A stretch of DNA of 64,000 bases, from contig NZ_VIDQ01000018.1 of assembly GCF_009760915.1 (NCBI RefSeq), positions 1 through 64,000 on the forward strand, in the 5' to 3' direction. The notes beneath the pieces are model-generated. The model was not told where the DNA came from and ran no database searches. It was given only the letters and a program-made list of their open reading frames with translations. Shown one piece after another: positions 28,552 through 37,417 of this stretch (the stretch's first letter is position 1; every line of letters starts with the position of its first letter). A program made the translations under genes and the position numbers. Origin of the DNA: Azohydromonas aeria (lineage in GTDB: Bacteria; Pseudomonadota; Gammaproteobacteria; Burkholderiales; Burkholderiaceae_C).

Positions 28552-29541
28552 ATGAGTTTCTTCGCCGTCCTGCTGGCCCTCCTGATCGAGCAGCTCAAGC
28601 CGCTGCCTCGTGACAACCGCATTCACGATGCGCTGATCTCCTGGGTGCGCTGGACCGGGCGCAACTTCGACGCCGGTCGCGAGCATCACGCCTGGGTGGT
28701 GTGGGGCGTGACGGTGCTGGTGCCGGCGCTGCTGGCCGCGGGCCTGTACGCCGGCATCGCGCAGCTCAGCACGCTGCTGGCGCTGGCGTTTGACGTGCTG
28801 GTGCTCTACCTCACGCTGGGCTTCAGGCAGTTCAGCCACTTCTTCACCGACATCCGCGACGCGCTCGACCGCGGCGACGAGACCGACGCGCGGCGGCTGC
28901 TGGCCGAGTGGCGGCACCTGGACACCAGCGAGCTGCCGCGCACCGAGCTGCTGCGCCACGTCATCGAGCACGCGCTGCTGGCCGCGCACCGGCACGTCTT
29001 CGGCGTGTTCTTTTGGTTCGTGCTGCTGTCCTCGCTGGGCCTGGGCCCGGCCGGCGCGGTGCTGTACCGCATGGCCGAGTTCGCCGGGCGCTACTGGGCC
29101 TTCAAGAGCCGTGCCCTGGGCGCGCCGGCCAACGAGCGGCTGCTGGCGATCTCGCAGCAGCTCTTCGGCGGCATCGACCACGTGCCCGCGCGGCTCACGG
29201 CCTTCGGCTTCGCGGTGGTGGGCAACTTCGAGGAGGCCGTCAACGGCTGGCGCCGCGACGCCGGGCTGTGGGTGCACAGCAACGAAGGCATCATCCTCGC
29301 CGCCGCGGCGGGCGCCCTGGGCGTTCAGCTCGGCGGCAGCGCCGCGCCGGGCGTGACACCCGACCGGAGCAAGACCTTCCACGTCGGCGCCGGCGGCGAG
29401 ATCGAGGGCGCGCTGGGCTCCACGCCCGGGCTGCCGCCGCAGCTCGGCCACCTGCAGAGCATCGTCGGCCTGGTCTGGCGCTCGGTGGTGCTGTGGCTGC
29501 TGCTGCTGGCGCTGCTGACGCTGGCCAACGTGCTGGGCTGA
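28552..29541 (+). CDS. CobD/CbiB-family membrane protein
   Basis: A 329-aa polytopic membrane protein of the CobD/CbiB/AmpE-like family: hydrophobic segments at about 1-15, 47-85, 143-170 and 300-325, with RQFSHFFTDIRDALDRGDETDARRLLAEW and EHALLAAHRHVFGVFFWF between them. True CbiB makes adenosylcobinamide; no other cobalamin gene is present here, so an AmpE-like or other role is as likely. TATGAT at 28538-28543 is only 8 nt from the ATG. Confidence 0.8.
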   Translation: MSFFAVLLALLIEQLKPLPRDNRIHDALISWVRWTGRNFDAGREHHAWVVWGVTVLVPALLAAGLYAGIAQLSTLLALAFDVLVLYLTLGFRQFSHFFTDIRDALDRGDETDARRLLAEWRHLDTSELPRTELLRHVIEHALLAAHRHVFGVFFWFVLLSSLGLGPAGAVLYRMAEFAGRYWAFKSRALGAPANERLLAISQQLFGGIDHVPARLTAFGFAVVGNFEEAVNGWRRDAGLWVHSNEGIILAAAAGALGVQLGGSAAPGVTPDRSKTFHVGAGGEIEGALGSTPGLPPQLGHLQSIVGLVWRSVVLWLLLLALLTLANVLG

Positions 29542-29557
29542 GCTGCTCAGCCCGCGC

Positions 29558-30466
29558 TCACCACTTGGTGCGTTCCAGCTCCTCGCGGATCTCGCCGTAG
29601 ATGCGCCAGCGGCTGGCGGCGATCTCGCCGCGCTCCACCGCCGCGCGCACGCCGCAGCCCGGCTCGTGGCGGTGCGTGCAGTTGTAGAAGCGGCACTCGG
29701 GCAGGTGCGCGCGCAAATCCGGCATGAGCCGCGGCAGTTCCTCGGCCGCGATCTGGCGCAGGCCGAATTCCTGGAAGCCGGGCGAGTCGATGAGCGCGCC
29801 GCGCCGCGCGGCCGGGTCGAGCCAGTACCAGCGCGTGCTGGTGGTGGTGTGGCGCCCGGAATTGAGCGCCTGCGAGATGTCGCCGACCTGCGCCTGCGCG
29901 TCGGCCACCATCAGGTTCACCAGCGTGCTCTTGCCCGTGCCGCTGGGGCCCAGCACCAGCGTGGCAGCGTCCTGCAGCAGCGGCGTCAGCAGCGCGCGCG
30001 AGTCGTCGGGGCGTGTCTTGAGCGAGGCTTCGAGCACCTGCACGCCCATGGCGCGGTAGGGCTGCAGCCGCTCGCGCGCGGCTTCCGCCTGCGGCAGCTC
30101 GGCCTTGTTGAGCAGCACGCGCACGGGAATGCCGGCGTTCTCGGCGGCGATCAGCGCGCGGGTGAGCTGCGATTCGCTGAACATCGGCTCGCCGGCCACC
30201 AGCACCAGGATCTGGTCGAGGTTGGCGGCGAAGGACTTCGTCTTCCACTCGTCCTGTCGCAGCAGCAGGTTGCGCCGCGGCTCGACGTGCTCGACCACGC
30301 CCTCGTCGCCGCTGGCCTGCCAGCGCACGCGGTCGCCGACGACGCACTCGGTCTTCTTGCCGCGCAGGTGGCACTGCACGCGCTGCCCTTCGGGCGTCTC
30401 CACCATCACGTGGCGGCCATGCGCCGCCACCACCAGCCCGACGTCGAGCTCGCTGTGCCGCGACAT
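29558..30466 (-). CDS. rsgA: Ribosome small-subunit-dependent GTPase RsgA
   Basis: Late 30S assembly GTPase with circularly permuted G motifs. The 302-aa protein has an N-terminal OB fold (about 1-80), then G4 (LLNKAEL), G1 P-loop (LGPSGTGKSTLVN), switch region with TTTSTRWYWL, G3 (DSPGF) and the zinc-binding tail CRFYNCTHRHEPGC. The start at 30466 (MSRHSELDVGLVV) shares one base with the stop of the M48 protease gene (TGATG), so the two are coupled. Confidence 0.96.
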   Translation of the reverse strand: MSRHSELDVGLVVAAHGRHVMVETPEGQRVQCHLRGKKTECVVGDRVRWQASGDEGVVEHVEPRRNLLLRQDEWKTKSFAANLDQILVLVAGEPMFSESQLTRALIAAENAGIPVRVLLNKAELPQAEAARERLQPYRAMGVQVLEASLKTRPDDSRALLTPLLQDAATLVLGPSGTGKSTLVNLMVADAQAQVGDISQALNSGRHTTTSTRWYWLDPAARRGALIDSPGFQEFGLRQIAAEELPRLMPDLRAHLPECRFYNCTHRHEPGCGVRAAVERGEIAASRWRIYGEIREELERTKW

Positions 30467-31728
30467 CAGCTCTGCGCCCGCAGCGCGGCCAGGCGCTCGG
30501 TGGCCGGCGGGTGCGAGTAGTAGAAGCGCGCGTACAGCGGGTCGGGCGTCAGGGTGGAGGCGTTGTCCTCGTGCAGCTTGAGCAGCGCGTTGGCCAGGTC
30601 GCGGCCGTCGGCCTGCGCGCAGGCGTAGGCGTCGGCCTCGAACTCGTGGCGGCGCGACAGCCGCGCGCCCAGCGGCGAGAGCAGGAACAGGAAGGGCGGC
30701 AGCGCCAGCATGAACAGCAGCAGCGCCAGCGCGTCGTTGGGCGCGTCCAGGCTCGGCCGCACGCCCAGCCCGGTGTAGAACCAGGCCTGGCCCGACAGCC
30801 AGCCCAGCAGTGCCAGCGCCGCCAGGCTCAACCCGAAGGCCAGCAGCATGCGCTTGAGCACGTGGCGGTGCTTGTAGTGGCCCAGCTCGTGCGCCAGCAC
30901 CGCCTCGATCTCGCCGCCGTTGAGCTTGGACAGCAGCGTGTCGAAGAACACCACGCGCTTGGCCGCGCCCAGGCCGGTGAAGTAGGCGTTGGCGTGGGCC
31001 GAGCGGCGGCTGCCGTCCATGACGAACAGGCCCTTGGCGGCGAAGCCGCAGCGCTGCATCAGCGACTGCACCTGGTTCTTGAGCTCGCCGTCGGGCAGCG
31101 GCGTGAAGCGGTTGAACAGCGGCGCGATCAGTGTCGGGTACACCACCAGCGCGATGAGCTGGAACGCCGTCCACGCGGCCCAGGCCCACAGCCACCACAG
31201 CTCGCCGGTGGCGCCCATGATCCACAGCACCAGCGCCGCCAGCGGCAGCCCGACGATCGCGCCCACGAGCAGGCCCTTGAGCTGGTCGCCCAGGTAGAGC
31301 TTCCAGGTCATGCGGTTGAAGCCGAAGCGCTGCTCCAGCACGAAGGTGCGGTAGAGCTCGAAGGGCAGTTCCAGCAGCGAGCCGATCACCACGAAGGCCG
31401 CCAGCAGCGCCAGCTGGTAGGCCATGTCGCCGAGCATGGGCTGCACCGCGTCGCGCACCAGCACGTTGAGCGCCTCGAGCCCGCCCAGCAGCGTCCAGGC
31501 CAGCAGCAGCGCGGAGCTGAAGGCCGCCTGCAGCAGCCCGAAGCGCCCGCGCGCCAGCGTGTAGTCCGCGGCGCGCTGGTGCGCGCGCAGCGACACCGCC
31601 CCGGCGAAGGCGGCCGGCACCTGGTCGCGATGCTGCGCCACGTGGCGCATCTGGCGCGTGGCAAGCCACAGTTTCAGGAGCAGTGCGAGCAGCACGGCGC
31701 CTGCGAAGAGCAGGGTCAAGGCAGACAT
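30466..31728 (-). CDS. M48-family (Ste24-like) membrane metalloprotease
   Basis: A 420-aa multi-spanning zinc protease of the CAAX-protease/Ste24 type. After several N-terminal helices comes the peptidase_M48_N region (ELPFELYRTFVLEQRFGFNRMTW), then HANAYFTGLG, the zinc motif HELGHYKHRHVL (HExxH, near residue 285) and the third ligand in EFEADAYA. Role in envelope protein quality control or maturation is an inference from the family. The start at 31728 follows a TACACT hexamer by 7 nt with no Shine-Dalgarno. Confidence 0.93.
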   Translation of the reverse strand: MSALTLLFAGAVLLALLLKLWLATRQMRHVAQHRDQVPAAFAGAVSLRAHQRAADYTLARGRFGLLQAAFSSALLLAWTLLGGLEALNVLVRDAVQPMLGDMAYQLALLAAFVVIGSLLELPFELYRTFVLEQRFGFNRMTWKLYLGDQLKGLLVGAIVGLPLAALVLWIMGATGELWWLWAWAAWTAFQLIALVVYPTLIAPLFNRFTPLPDGELKNQVQSLMQRCGFAAKGLFVMDGSRRSAHANAYFTGLGAAKRVVFFDTLLSKLNGGEIEAVLAHELGHYKHRHVLKRMLLAFGLSLAALALLGWLSGQAWFYTGLGVRPSLDAPNDALALLLFMLALPPFLFLLSPLGARLSRRHEFEADAYACAQADGRDLANALLKLHEDNASTLTPDPLYARFYYSHPPATERLAALRAQS

Positions 31729-31790
31729 GGCGGCAAGTGTAGGGCTGCGACAATCGCCCCCCTTCAAGCCAGCCCACGAGGATTTTTTCC

Positions 31791-32348
31791 ATGACGACCG
31801 AGCTCGCCGCCAGCGACCAGAACCTGATCTGGATCGACCTGGAGATGACCGGCCTCTACCCCGACCGCGACCGCATCATCGAGATCGCCGTGGTCGTCAC
31901 CGATGCCCAGCTCACGCAGCGCGTCGAGGGCCCCGTGTTCGCCATCCACCAGAGCGACGCCACGCTCGACGCCATGGACAACTGGAACAAGGGCACGCAC
32001 GGCAAGAGCGGGCTGATCGACCGCGTCAAGGCCTCTACCGTGGACGAGGCACAGGCGCAGGCGGCTGTCATCGAGTGGCTCAAGCAGTACGTGCCGGCGG
32101 GCAAGAGCCCGATGTGCGGCAACTCCATCTGCCAGGACCGGCGCTTCCTTGCCAACTACATGCCGCAGCTGGAGTCCTTCTTCCACTACCGCAACCTGGA
32201 CGTGAGCACGCTCAAGGAGCTGGCCCGGCGCTGGAAGCCCGCGGCACTCGACGGCTTCAAGAAGGCGCAGAAGCACACCGCGCTGGCCGACATCCACGAG
32301 TCCATCGACGAGCTGCTGCACTACCGCAGCACTTTCCTCGCGGTCTGA
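31791..32348 (+). CDS. orn: Oligoribonuclease
   Basis: 3'-5' exoribonuclease of 185 aa finishing decay of 2-5-nt RNAs, including pGpG from c-di-GMP turnover. DEDDh motifs are visible: WIDLEMTGL (D16, E18), SICQDRRFL, and the C-terminal [14 protein letters not shown]. The dimer-family length is normal. It is divergent from the M48 gene with a 62-bp shared promoter region; GAGGA precedes the ATG. Confidence 0.97.
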   Translation: MTTELAASDQNLIWIDLEMTGLYPDRDRIIEIAVVVTDAQLTQRVEGPVFAIHQSDATLDAMDNWNKGTHGKSGLIDRVKASTVDEAQAQAAVIEWLKQYVPAGKSPMCGNSICQDRRFLANYMPQLESFFHYRNLDVSTLKELARRWKPAALDGFKKAQKHTALADIHESIDELLHYRSTFLAV

Positions 32349-32724
32349 AGACGAATCAAGACGACTTCGGCCGGCGCGGCCCGGCGCCGCTTCCAGCCGA
32401 AAAATAAGGGCTTTCCCGAGTCGTCGTACAATTCGGGTCCGGTGTCGTTCTGGCACCGTTCGTACATCCCCTCTGACCTTCGTCGAGTTCTCCCGCACGA
32501 CAGCGCGTGGCGGAACTTGATTTCCCTTCCAGCACCCGCCCGGGCTGCCTGGAACCGGTCGGCGGCGATGCCGTCGCTTTCGGACCGGTGCACCTGCCTC
32601 TTTCTCCTTCGGCAGGTGGAAATTGTTCCTTCCGTTCCTCCCGCGACTTGTGTATCCGGCAGCGCTTTGTGAAGCGCCGCCGCAGCCGGCTGCTGTCAGC
32701 CGGCGCCGAAAAAGAGAACTCTTC
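32349..32724 (+). promoter_or_regulatory. Long structured leader of the second rhlE
   Basis: 376 bp without a credible gene between orn and the helicase. A TACAAT -10 candidate lies at 32427-32432, predicting a transcribed leader near 285 nt. It contains three stem-loops in series: CACCTGCC/GGCAGGTG with a 12-nt pyrimidine loop (32591-32618), GCGCTT/AAGCGC with a TGTG loop (32662-32677) and GCCGGCTG/CAGCCGGC with a CTGT loop (32685-32704), the last ending 20 nt before the ATG. DEAD-box helicase genes with structured leaders are often autoregulated or cold-responsive; that role here is inference. Confidence 0.6.
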
Positions 32725-34365
32725 ATGTCTTTCGATACCCTGGGCCTGCACGAGACCCTGACCCGCGCCCTCGCCGACGCCGGCTACGAGAACCCGACCG
32801 AGGTGCAGTCGCGCGCCATCCCGCCGGCCCTGGAAGGCCGTGACCTGCGCGTGTCCTCCAGCACCGGCAGCGGCAAGACCGCCAGCTTCGTGCTGCCCGC
32901 GCTGGAGCGCATCCTGGCTGCGCGCGGCGACAACACCAAGCGCCGCGACAAGAGCATGACCGGCCCGCGCATCCTGGTGCTGGCCCCGACGCGCGAGCTG
33001 GCGCAGCAGGTGGCCAAGGCCGCCACCGACTACGGCCGCCACGTGCAGGGCCTGCGCGTGGTCACCGTCGTCGGCGGCGTGCCCTACGGCGCGCAGCTCA
33101 AGGCGCTGCGCGGTCCGGTGGACATCCTCATCGCCACGCCGGGGCGCCTGATCGACCACGTGCAAAGCGGCAAGGCGCTGCTGGAGCACGTGGAGATGCT
33201 GGTGCTCGACGAAGCCGACCGCATGCTCGACATGGGCTTCATCGACGACATCAACTTCATCGCCGGCTGCACGCCCGCCGCGCGCCAGACGGTGATGTAC
33301 AGCGCCACCTTCGCCGGCCACGTCGGCCGCCTGGCCGACGAGCTGCTGCGCGACCCGCTGACGGTGGACGTGGCCTCGCACACCGACACGCACGAGAACA
33401 TCGAGCAGCGCCTGCACTGGGCCGACGACCTGACGCACAAGAACGCGCTGCTCGACCACCTGCTCACCGGCCGTGAGGTCGAGCAGGCCGTGGTGTTCAC
33501 CAGCACCCAGGTCGATGCCGACCGCCTGGCCGACCGCCTGGGCGAGATGGGCCACGCCGTGGCCGCGCTGCACGGCGGCATGCCGCAGGGCCGGCGCAAC
33601 CGCGTGCTCAACGGCCTGCGCAACCGCCAGTTGCGCGTGCTGGTGGCCACCGACGTCGCCGCCCGCGGCATCGACGTGCCCACCATCAGCCACGTCATCA
33701 ACTTCGGCCTGCCGATGAAGGCTGAGGACTACGTGCACCGCATCGGCCGCACCGGCCGCGCCGGCCGCTCCGGCCTGGCCGTGACGCTGGCCGAGCGCCG
33801 CGACGTGGTCATGATCAAGCGCATCCAGCAGTTCACGACGCAGCAGATCCCGGTGGCCACCGTCACCGGCCTGGAGCCGCGCCAGCCCGAGCCGCGCATC
33901 TATCCGGGGCGCCCGGACGGCGGCAACCGCGGCCCGCGCTTCGGCGGCAAGCCGTCCTTCGGCGGCCCGCGCCGTGACGGCTTCGACCGTGGCCCGCGCC
34001 GCGACGGCGGCTTCGAGTCGCGCGGTCCGCGCGAGGGTGGCTTCGAGCACCGCGCGCCGCGCGAAGGTTTCGCGCCGCGCCCTGACGGCGGCCACTTCGG
34101 TGGCCCGCGTCCGGAAGGCCGCTTCGAGCGCCGCCCGGAAGGCGGCTTCGGCCGTCCCCATGGTGGTGGCCACCACGCCGGCGCGCCGCGCGACCGCAGC
34201 CCCTTCGAGCGCCGTGCCGATGGCCCGCAGGGCGGCGGCTTCGACCGTGGCGGCGAGCGCTCGGGCCCGCGTGGCCCCCGCTTCGGCGACCGCCAGGACA
34301 ACCGCGGCGGCTTCGGCGGCGAGCGCAGCCGCGGCCCGCGTCGCGACGGCGGCTGGGACCGCTGA
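32725..34365 (+). CDS. DEAD-box RNA helicase, RhlE/CsdA-like, with long RG-rich tail
   Basis: A 546-aa ATP-dependent RNA helicase. Core motifs in order: Q motif (ENPTEVQSRAIP), motif I (SSTGSGKT), Ia (APTRELAQQV), II ([12 protein letters not shown]), III (SATF), then VVFTSTQVDADRLAD, ATDVAARGIDVP and [13 protein letters not shown]. From about residue 390 the protein is a low-complexity Gly/Arg/Phe/Pro tail of about 155 residues with repeated GPR-DGGF-type units, likely an RNA-binding, disordered region. The start MSFDTLGLHETLTRALADAGY is at 32725. It is a paralogue of the helicase at the left edge of the window. Confidence 0.94.
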   Translation: MSFDTLGLHETLTRALADAGYENPTEVQSRAIPPALEGRDLRVSSSTGSGKTASFVLPALERILAARGDNTKRRDKSMTGPRILVLAPTRELAQQVAKAATDYGRHVQGLRVVTVVGGVPYGAQLKALRGPVDILIATPGRLIDHVQSGKALLEHVEMLVLDEADRMLDMGFIDDINFIAGCTPAARQTVMYSATFAGHVGRLADELLRDPLTVDVASHTDTHENIEQRLHWADDLTHKNALLDHLLTGREVEQAVVFTSTQVDADRLADRLGEMGHAVAALHGGMPQGRRNRVLNGLRNRQLRVLVATDVAARGIDVPTISHVINFGLPMKAEDYVHRIGRTGRAGRSGLAVTLAERRDVVMIKRIQQFTTQQIPVATVTGLEPRQPEPRIYPGRPDGGNRGPRFGGKPSFGGPRRDGFDRGPRRDGGFESRGPREGGFEHRAPREGFAPRPDGGHFGGPRPEGRFERRPEGGFGRPHGGGHHAGAPRDRSPFERRADGPQGGGFDRGGERSGPRGPRFGDRQDNRGGFGGERSRGPRRDGGWDR

Positions 34366-34476
34366 GTCTTTCACTATGGTTTTTCAAAGGCGGGTGAACA
34401 TTTCTCTACCGCATTTGAAAATACACCGCATGAATGACGGTATGGCGGCATCAGCCCTGGCCTGACGCCGCCCACA

Positions 34477-34512
34477 AAAAAACCCGCCCGGCGCGAGCCC
34501 GGCGGGTTTTTT
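34477..34512. terminator. Bidirectional rho-independent terminator
   Basis: AACCCGCC and GGCGGGTT arms flanked by A-run on the left and T-run on the right. It sits between the convergent helicase and FKBP isomerase genes and could stop both. Confidence 0.92.
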
Positions 34513-34533
34513 CATGTCGGGAAAGGGAAGGGC

Positions 34534-34890
34534 TCAGGCCTTGAGCAGCTCGACCTCGAACACCAGCGTGGCGTTGGGGGGGATGACGCCGCCGGCGCCG
34601 CGCGCGCCGTAGCCCAGTTCCGGCGGGATCACCAGCACGCGCGTGCCGCCGACCTGCATGCCCTGCACGCCCTCGTCCCAGCCCTGGATCACTTCGCCGC
34701 CGCCCAGGTTGAAGCGGAACGGGTCGCGGCGGTCCTTGCTGGAGTCGAACTTGCGGCCGCGGCCATCGGGCTTGGACGGATCGTGCAGCCAGCCGGTGTA
34801 GTGCACCGTCACGGGCCGGCCCGCTTGCGCGGTGTCGCCGCTGCCCGGGGTGGTGTCTTCGTACTGCAGGCCGGAGGGCGTGGTGTTCAT
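34534..34890 (-). CDS. FKBP-type peptidyl-prolyl cis-trans isomerase
   Basis: A 118-aa single-domain FKBP without a signal peptide, so cytosolic. Conserved features: VTVHYTGWL, the [49 protein letters not shown] active-site stretch and the terminal [13 protein letters not shown]. The ATG at 34890 has GGAGAGAA upstream. It is monocistronic by appearance, with a strong terminator downstream. Confidence 0.95.
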   Translation of the reverse strand: MNTTPSGLQYEDTTPGSGDTAQAGRPVTVHYTGWLHDPSKPDGRGRKFDSSKDRRDPFRFNLGGGEVIQGWDEGVQGMQVGGTRVLVIPPELGYGARGAGGVIPPNATLVFEVELLKA

Positions 34891-34951
34891 GCGGTTCTCT
34901 CCAAAAAAGAAGCGCGCATCATGCCAGCGCGCCGCGGGGCTGCCGCCGGAT

Positions 34952-35122
34952 TCAGGAGCCGCGATGACGCCACAGGCCCAGCGCGAAGCTCGCCAGCGCC
35001 AGCACGATGAAGAGCACGAACAGGATCTTGGCGATGCCCGCCGCCCCGGCGGCGATGCCGCCGAAGCCGAAGAGCGCCGCCAGCAGCGCGACGATGAAGA
35101 AGACGATGGCGTAGGCAAGCAT
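34952..35122 (-). CDS. DUF1328 (UPF0391, YtjA-like) small membrane protein
   Basis: A 56-aa protein starting [22 protein letters not shown] with two hydrophobic helices and a short basic end (LWRHRGS), matching DUF1328. Such proteins are often stress-induced and their function is unknown. There is no Shine-Dalgarno-like sequence upstream (CCCCTCCACC). Two inverted repeats lie in its upstream region (35157-35175 and 35259-35276), the second resembling an element upstream of the stand-alone receiver gene. Confidence 0.9.
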   Translation of the reverse strand: MLAYAIVFFIVALLAALFGFGGIAAGAAGIAKILFVLFIVLALASFALGLWRHRGS

Positions 35123-35156
35123 GGTGGAGGGGTCCTGGACGATGTTTTGAGGGGCC

Positions 35157-35175
35157 GTGACGCGCGTGGCGTCAC
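35157..35175. repeat. 19-bp inverted repeat upstream of DUF1328 gene
   Basis: GTGACGC-GCGTG-GCGTCAC: perfect 7-bp arms around a 5-nt centre, 35-53 nt upstream of the DUF1328 start. It could be an operator or an mRNA hairpin. Confidence 0.6.
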
Positions 35176-35258
35176 CATGGCTTGCAGCGTAGGCCGGGGC
35201 CGCGGCACCGGGCATGGGACGCGGCAGGCTGGAGTTGTCGGCACGGTTTGCATCGGGC

Positions 35259-35276
35259 TGTAGGACGCGGCCCACA
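35259..35276. promoter_or_regulatory. Candidate response-regulator operator (copy 1)
   Basis: TGTAGG-ACGCGG-CCCACA fits the pattern TGTAGG-N6-CCTACA with one mismatch. It lies about 137 nt upstream of the DUF1328 start and close to the end of the histidine kinase gene. A second copy is at 37905-37922. Confidence 0.45.
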
Positions 35277-35305
35277 ACGCCGCGGCGACGGCGGTGGCGC
35301 CGGGT

Positions 35306-36733
35306 TCAGCCGGCCGGATCGGCCGCCTGCGCCGCGGGTGCCGCCGCCTCCAGGCTCAGCGGCAGCGCCGCCTCGATGCGCGTGCCCGCGCCCGGCGCGC
35401 TGTGCAACCGCAGCTGCCCGCCCTCGGCCTCGACGCGGTAGCGCATGCCCAGCAGCCCGTGCGCGGAAGGCTTTTGCTGACCCGGATCGAAGCCCACGCC
35501 GTCGTCCTGCACGGCCGCCAGGGCCCAGGGGCCTTCCTCGCGCAGCGAGATGCGCACCTCGCGCGCCTGCGCGTACTTGGCGACGTTGGTCAGCCCCTCC
35601 TGCACCAGCCGGTACACGGTGAGCTCGCTGGCCGGGGTGAGCTTCACGGCCTGCAGCGCGCACTGCACCTTCAGGCCCGAGCGCTGCTCGAACTCGCGCG
35701 CCAGGATCTCCAAGGCTGCCACCAGCCCCAGGTTGCTCAGCGCCGAGGGGCGCAGGTCCTCGATGATGCGGCGCTTGAGGGCGATGCCGCTGTTGAGCGT
35801 GCTGGTGAGGTGCTCGATGCGCGTGGACAGCTCCGGCGCCGCGCCGCCCATCTGCACCAGGCGCGAGCGGATGCGCGCCAGGTCCAGCTTGGCCGCCGTC
35901 AGCAACGCGCCGAGCTCGTCGTGCAGCTCGCGCGCCAGGCGGCTCTTCTCGTCCTCGCGCGCGCTTTGCAGGTGCTGCGCCAGGTGCGTGAGGTCGGCGG
36001 TGCGCTGGCGCACCTGGCGCTCCAGCCGGTCACGCTCGTTCTGCAGCGACTGCTGGCGCGACTGGCGCTCCAGGTCCAGCGCCACGCTCTGGCGCAGGTA
36101 CATGAAGAAGGCCAGCAGGCCGATGGCGGTGACGGTGCCCACGCCGATGCGGTTGATCTGCAGCGTCTCCTTGATGCCCTCGCGCTGCAGGTTGATGGCG
36201 CGGGTCTCGGCCTCGATGAGCGCGTCGGCCGCGGCGCGCATGGCCTGCATCGCCTCGCGCCCGATGCCGCTGCCCACCAGCGTGCGCCAGGCGTCCTCCT
36301 TGCCCTGGGTGTGCAGCGCCAGCGTCGTCTCCAGCTCGGAGAGCTTGTTGGCCACCAGCCGCAGCAACTCCGTCAGTTGGGGGGCCTGCGCATGGTCTTT
36401 GCCATAGTGCCGTTGCAGCACGAGCGTGGCTTCGCGGATGTCCTGCACCGCCGCGCGGTAGGGCTGCAGGTATTCGGGCCGGCCGGTGAGCAGGTAGCCG
36501 CGCTGGCCGCTCTCGGCGTCCACCACCGCCAGCATCAGCCGCTGCGTGGACACGCGCGCGAGGTTTTGCATGCGCAGCGCCTCGATGGCCTGCACGGAGT
36601 GGCGATAGGACAGCTCGCTGATCACCAGCAGTCCCAGCGCCGCCAGCAGTGCCAGCGGAAAGCTGAAGGCGTTGCGGCTGAGCCGTTCGAGCCACGCGGC
36701 CAGCCGGGGCATCGTGGCCAGGAAATTTTTCAT
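35306..36733 (-). CDS. CHASE3-domain sensor histidine kinase (HisKA_3/NarX class)
   Basis: A 475-aa membrane sensor kinase. An N-terminal helix (about 25-45) and a second near 195-215 enclose a CHASE3-like periplasmic domain ([18 protein letters not shown]). The cytoplasmic part has a HisKA_3 dimerisation box with the phospho-His in [20 protein letters not shown] (about residue 270), the N box [15 protein letters not shown]1 DDGVGFD and G2 [15 protein letters not shown]. The start at 36733 is chosen; the frame is open to 36772 but that would overlap the divergent regulator. It pairs naturally with the NarL-type regulator transcribed the other way, only 22 bp distant. Confidence 0.9.
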   Translation of the reverse strand: MKNFLATMPRLAAWLERLSRNAFSFPLALLAALGLLVISELSYRHSVQAIEALRMQNLARVSTQRLMLAVVDAESGQRGYLLTGRPEYLQPYRAAVQDIREATLVLQRHYGKDHAQAPQLTELLRLVANKLSELETTLALHTQGKEDAWRTLVGSGIGREAMQAMRAAADALIEAETRAINLQREGIKETLQINRIGVGTVTAIGLLAFFMYLRQSVALDLERQSRQQSLQNERDRLERQVRQRTADLTHLAQHLQSAREDEKSRLARELHDELGALLTAAKLDLARIRSRLVQMGGAAPELSTRIEHLTSTLNSGIALKRRIIEDLRPSALSNLGLVAALEILAREFEQRSGLKVQCALQAVKLTPASELTVYRLVQEGLTNVAKYAQAREVRISLREEGPWALAAVQDDGVGFDPGQQKPSAHGLLGMRYRVEAEGGQLRLHSAPGAGTRIEAALPLSLEAAAPAAQAADPAG

Positions 36734-36755
36734 CGCAGGGTAGGAGGTAATAGCC

Positions 36756-37388
36756 ATGATCCGCGTTGCCATCGTTGACGATCACGCCATCGTTCGGGCC
36801 GGCCTGAGGCAGTTCCTGGCCGAGCAGGAGGACCTGGAAGTCTCGGGAGAGGCGGCCAACGGGCGCGAGGCGCTGGAGCTGCTGCGCAAGGGCGAGGTTG
36901 ACGTGATGCTGATGGACCTGTCGATGCCCGGCCACGGCGGCGTGGACGCGCTGCAGGCCGTCAAGGCACGGGCGCCGGAGCTGCCGGTGCTCATCCTCAG
37001 CGGCTTTCCCGAGCAGCACTACGCCACCACGCTGCTGCGCCAGGGCGCCAGCGGCTACCTGAACAAGGAATGCGAGCCCGAGGAGATCGTCAAGGCGATC
37101 CGCACCGTGGCGCGCGGGCGGCGCTACATCACGCCGGCCGTGGCCGAGCTGCTGGCCGACCAGCTCGACGGCGGCGGCGACAAGCAGCCCCACGAGCTGC
37201 TGTCCGAGCGGGAGTTCCAGGTGTTCCTGCGCCTGGCGCAGGGCGAGACCATCGGCCACATCGCCGACCACATGGCGCTCTCGGTCAAGACCGTGAGCAC
37301 CTACCGCACGCGCGTGATGGAGAAGATGAACCTGTCGTCCAACAGCGACCTGACCTACTACGCGCTCAAGCACGGCCTCATCCAGTGA
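36756..37388 (+). CDS. Two-component response regulator, NarL/FixJ (LuxR) family
   Basis: A 210-aa DNA-binding regulator. Receiver domain: acidic pair DD (residues 8-9), phospho-acceptor D54 in LMDLSMPG and K104 in GYLNKECEP. The C-terminal LuxR-type helix-turn-helix runs about 148-205 (LSEREFQVFLRLAQGETIGHIADHMALSVKTVSTYRTRVMEKM). A strong AGGAGG precedes the ATG. It is divergent from the CHASE3 kinase, its likely partner. Its predicted binding sites may be the two TGTAGG-N6-CCTACA-like repeats nearby (inference). Confidence 0.93.
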   Translation: MIRVAIVDDHAIVRAGLRQFLAEQEDLEVSGEAANGREALELLRKGEVDVMLMDLSMPGHGGVDALQAVKARAPELPVLILSGFPEQHYATTLLRQGASGYLNKECEPEEIVKAIRTVARGRRYITPAVAELLADQLDGGGDKQPHELLSEREFQVFLRLAQGETIGHIADHMALSVKTVSTYRTRVMEKMNLSSNSDLTYYALKHGLIQ

Positions 37389-37417
37389 GCCCTCGGCGGC
37401 GGCACCGGGCCCGCCGC

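Noticed and set aside
28552..29541. Assignment as cobalamin biosynthesis gene cbiB
   Set aside because: There is family-level similarity but no cobalamin context, so no gene symbol is given.
33960..34365. Repeated GGC/CGC-rich units resembling a DNA tandem repeat array or CRISPR
   Set aside because: The repetition is at protein level in the helicase tail (Gly/Arg units); unit length and sequence vary and there are no spacers.
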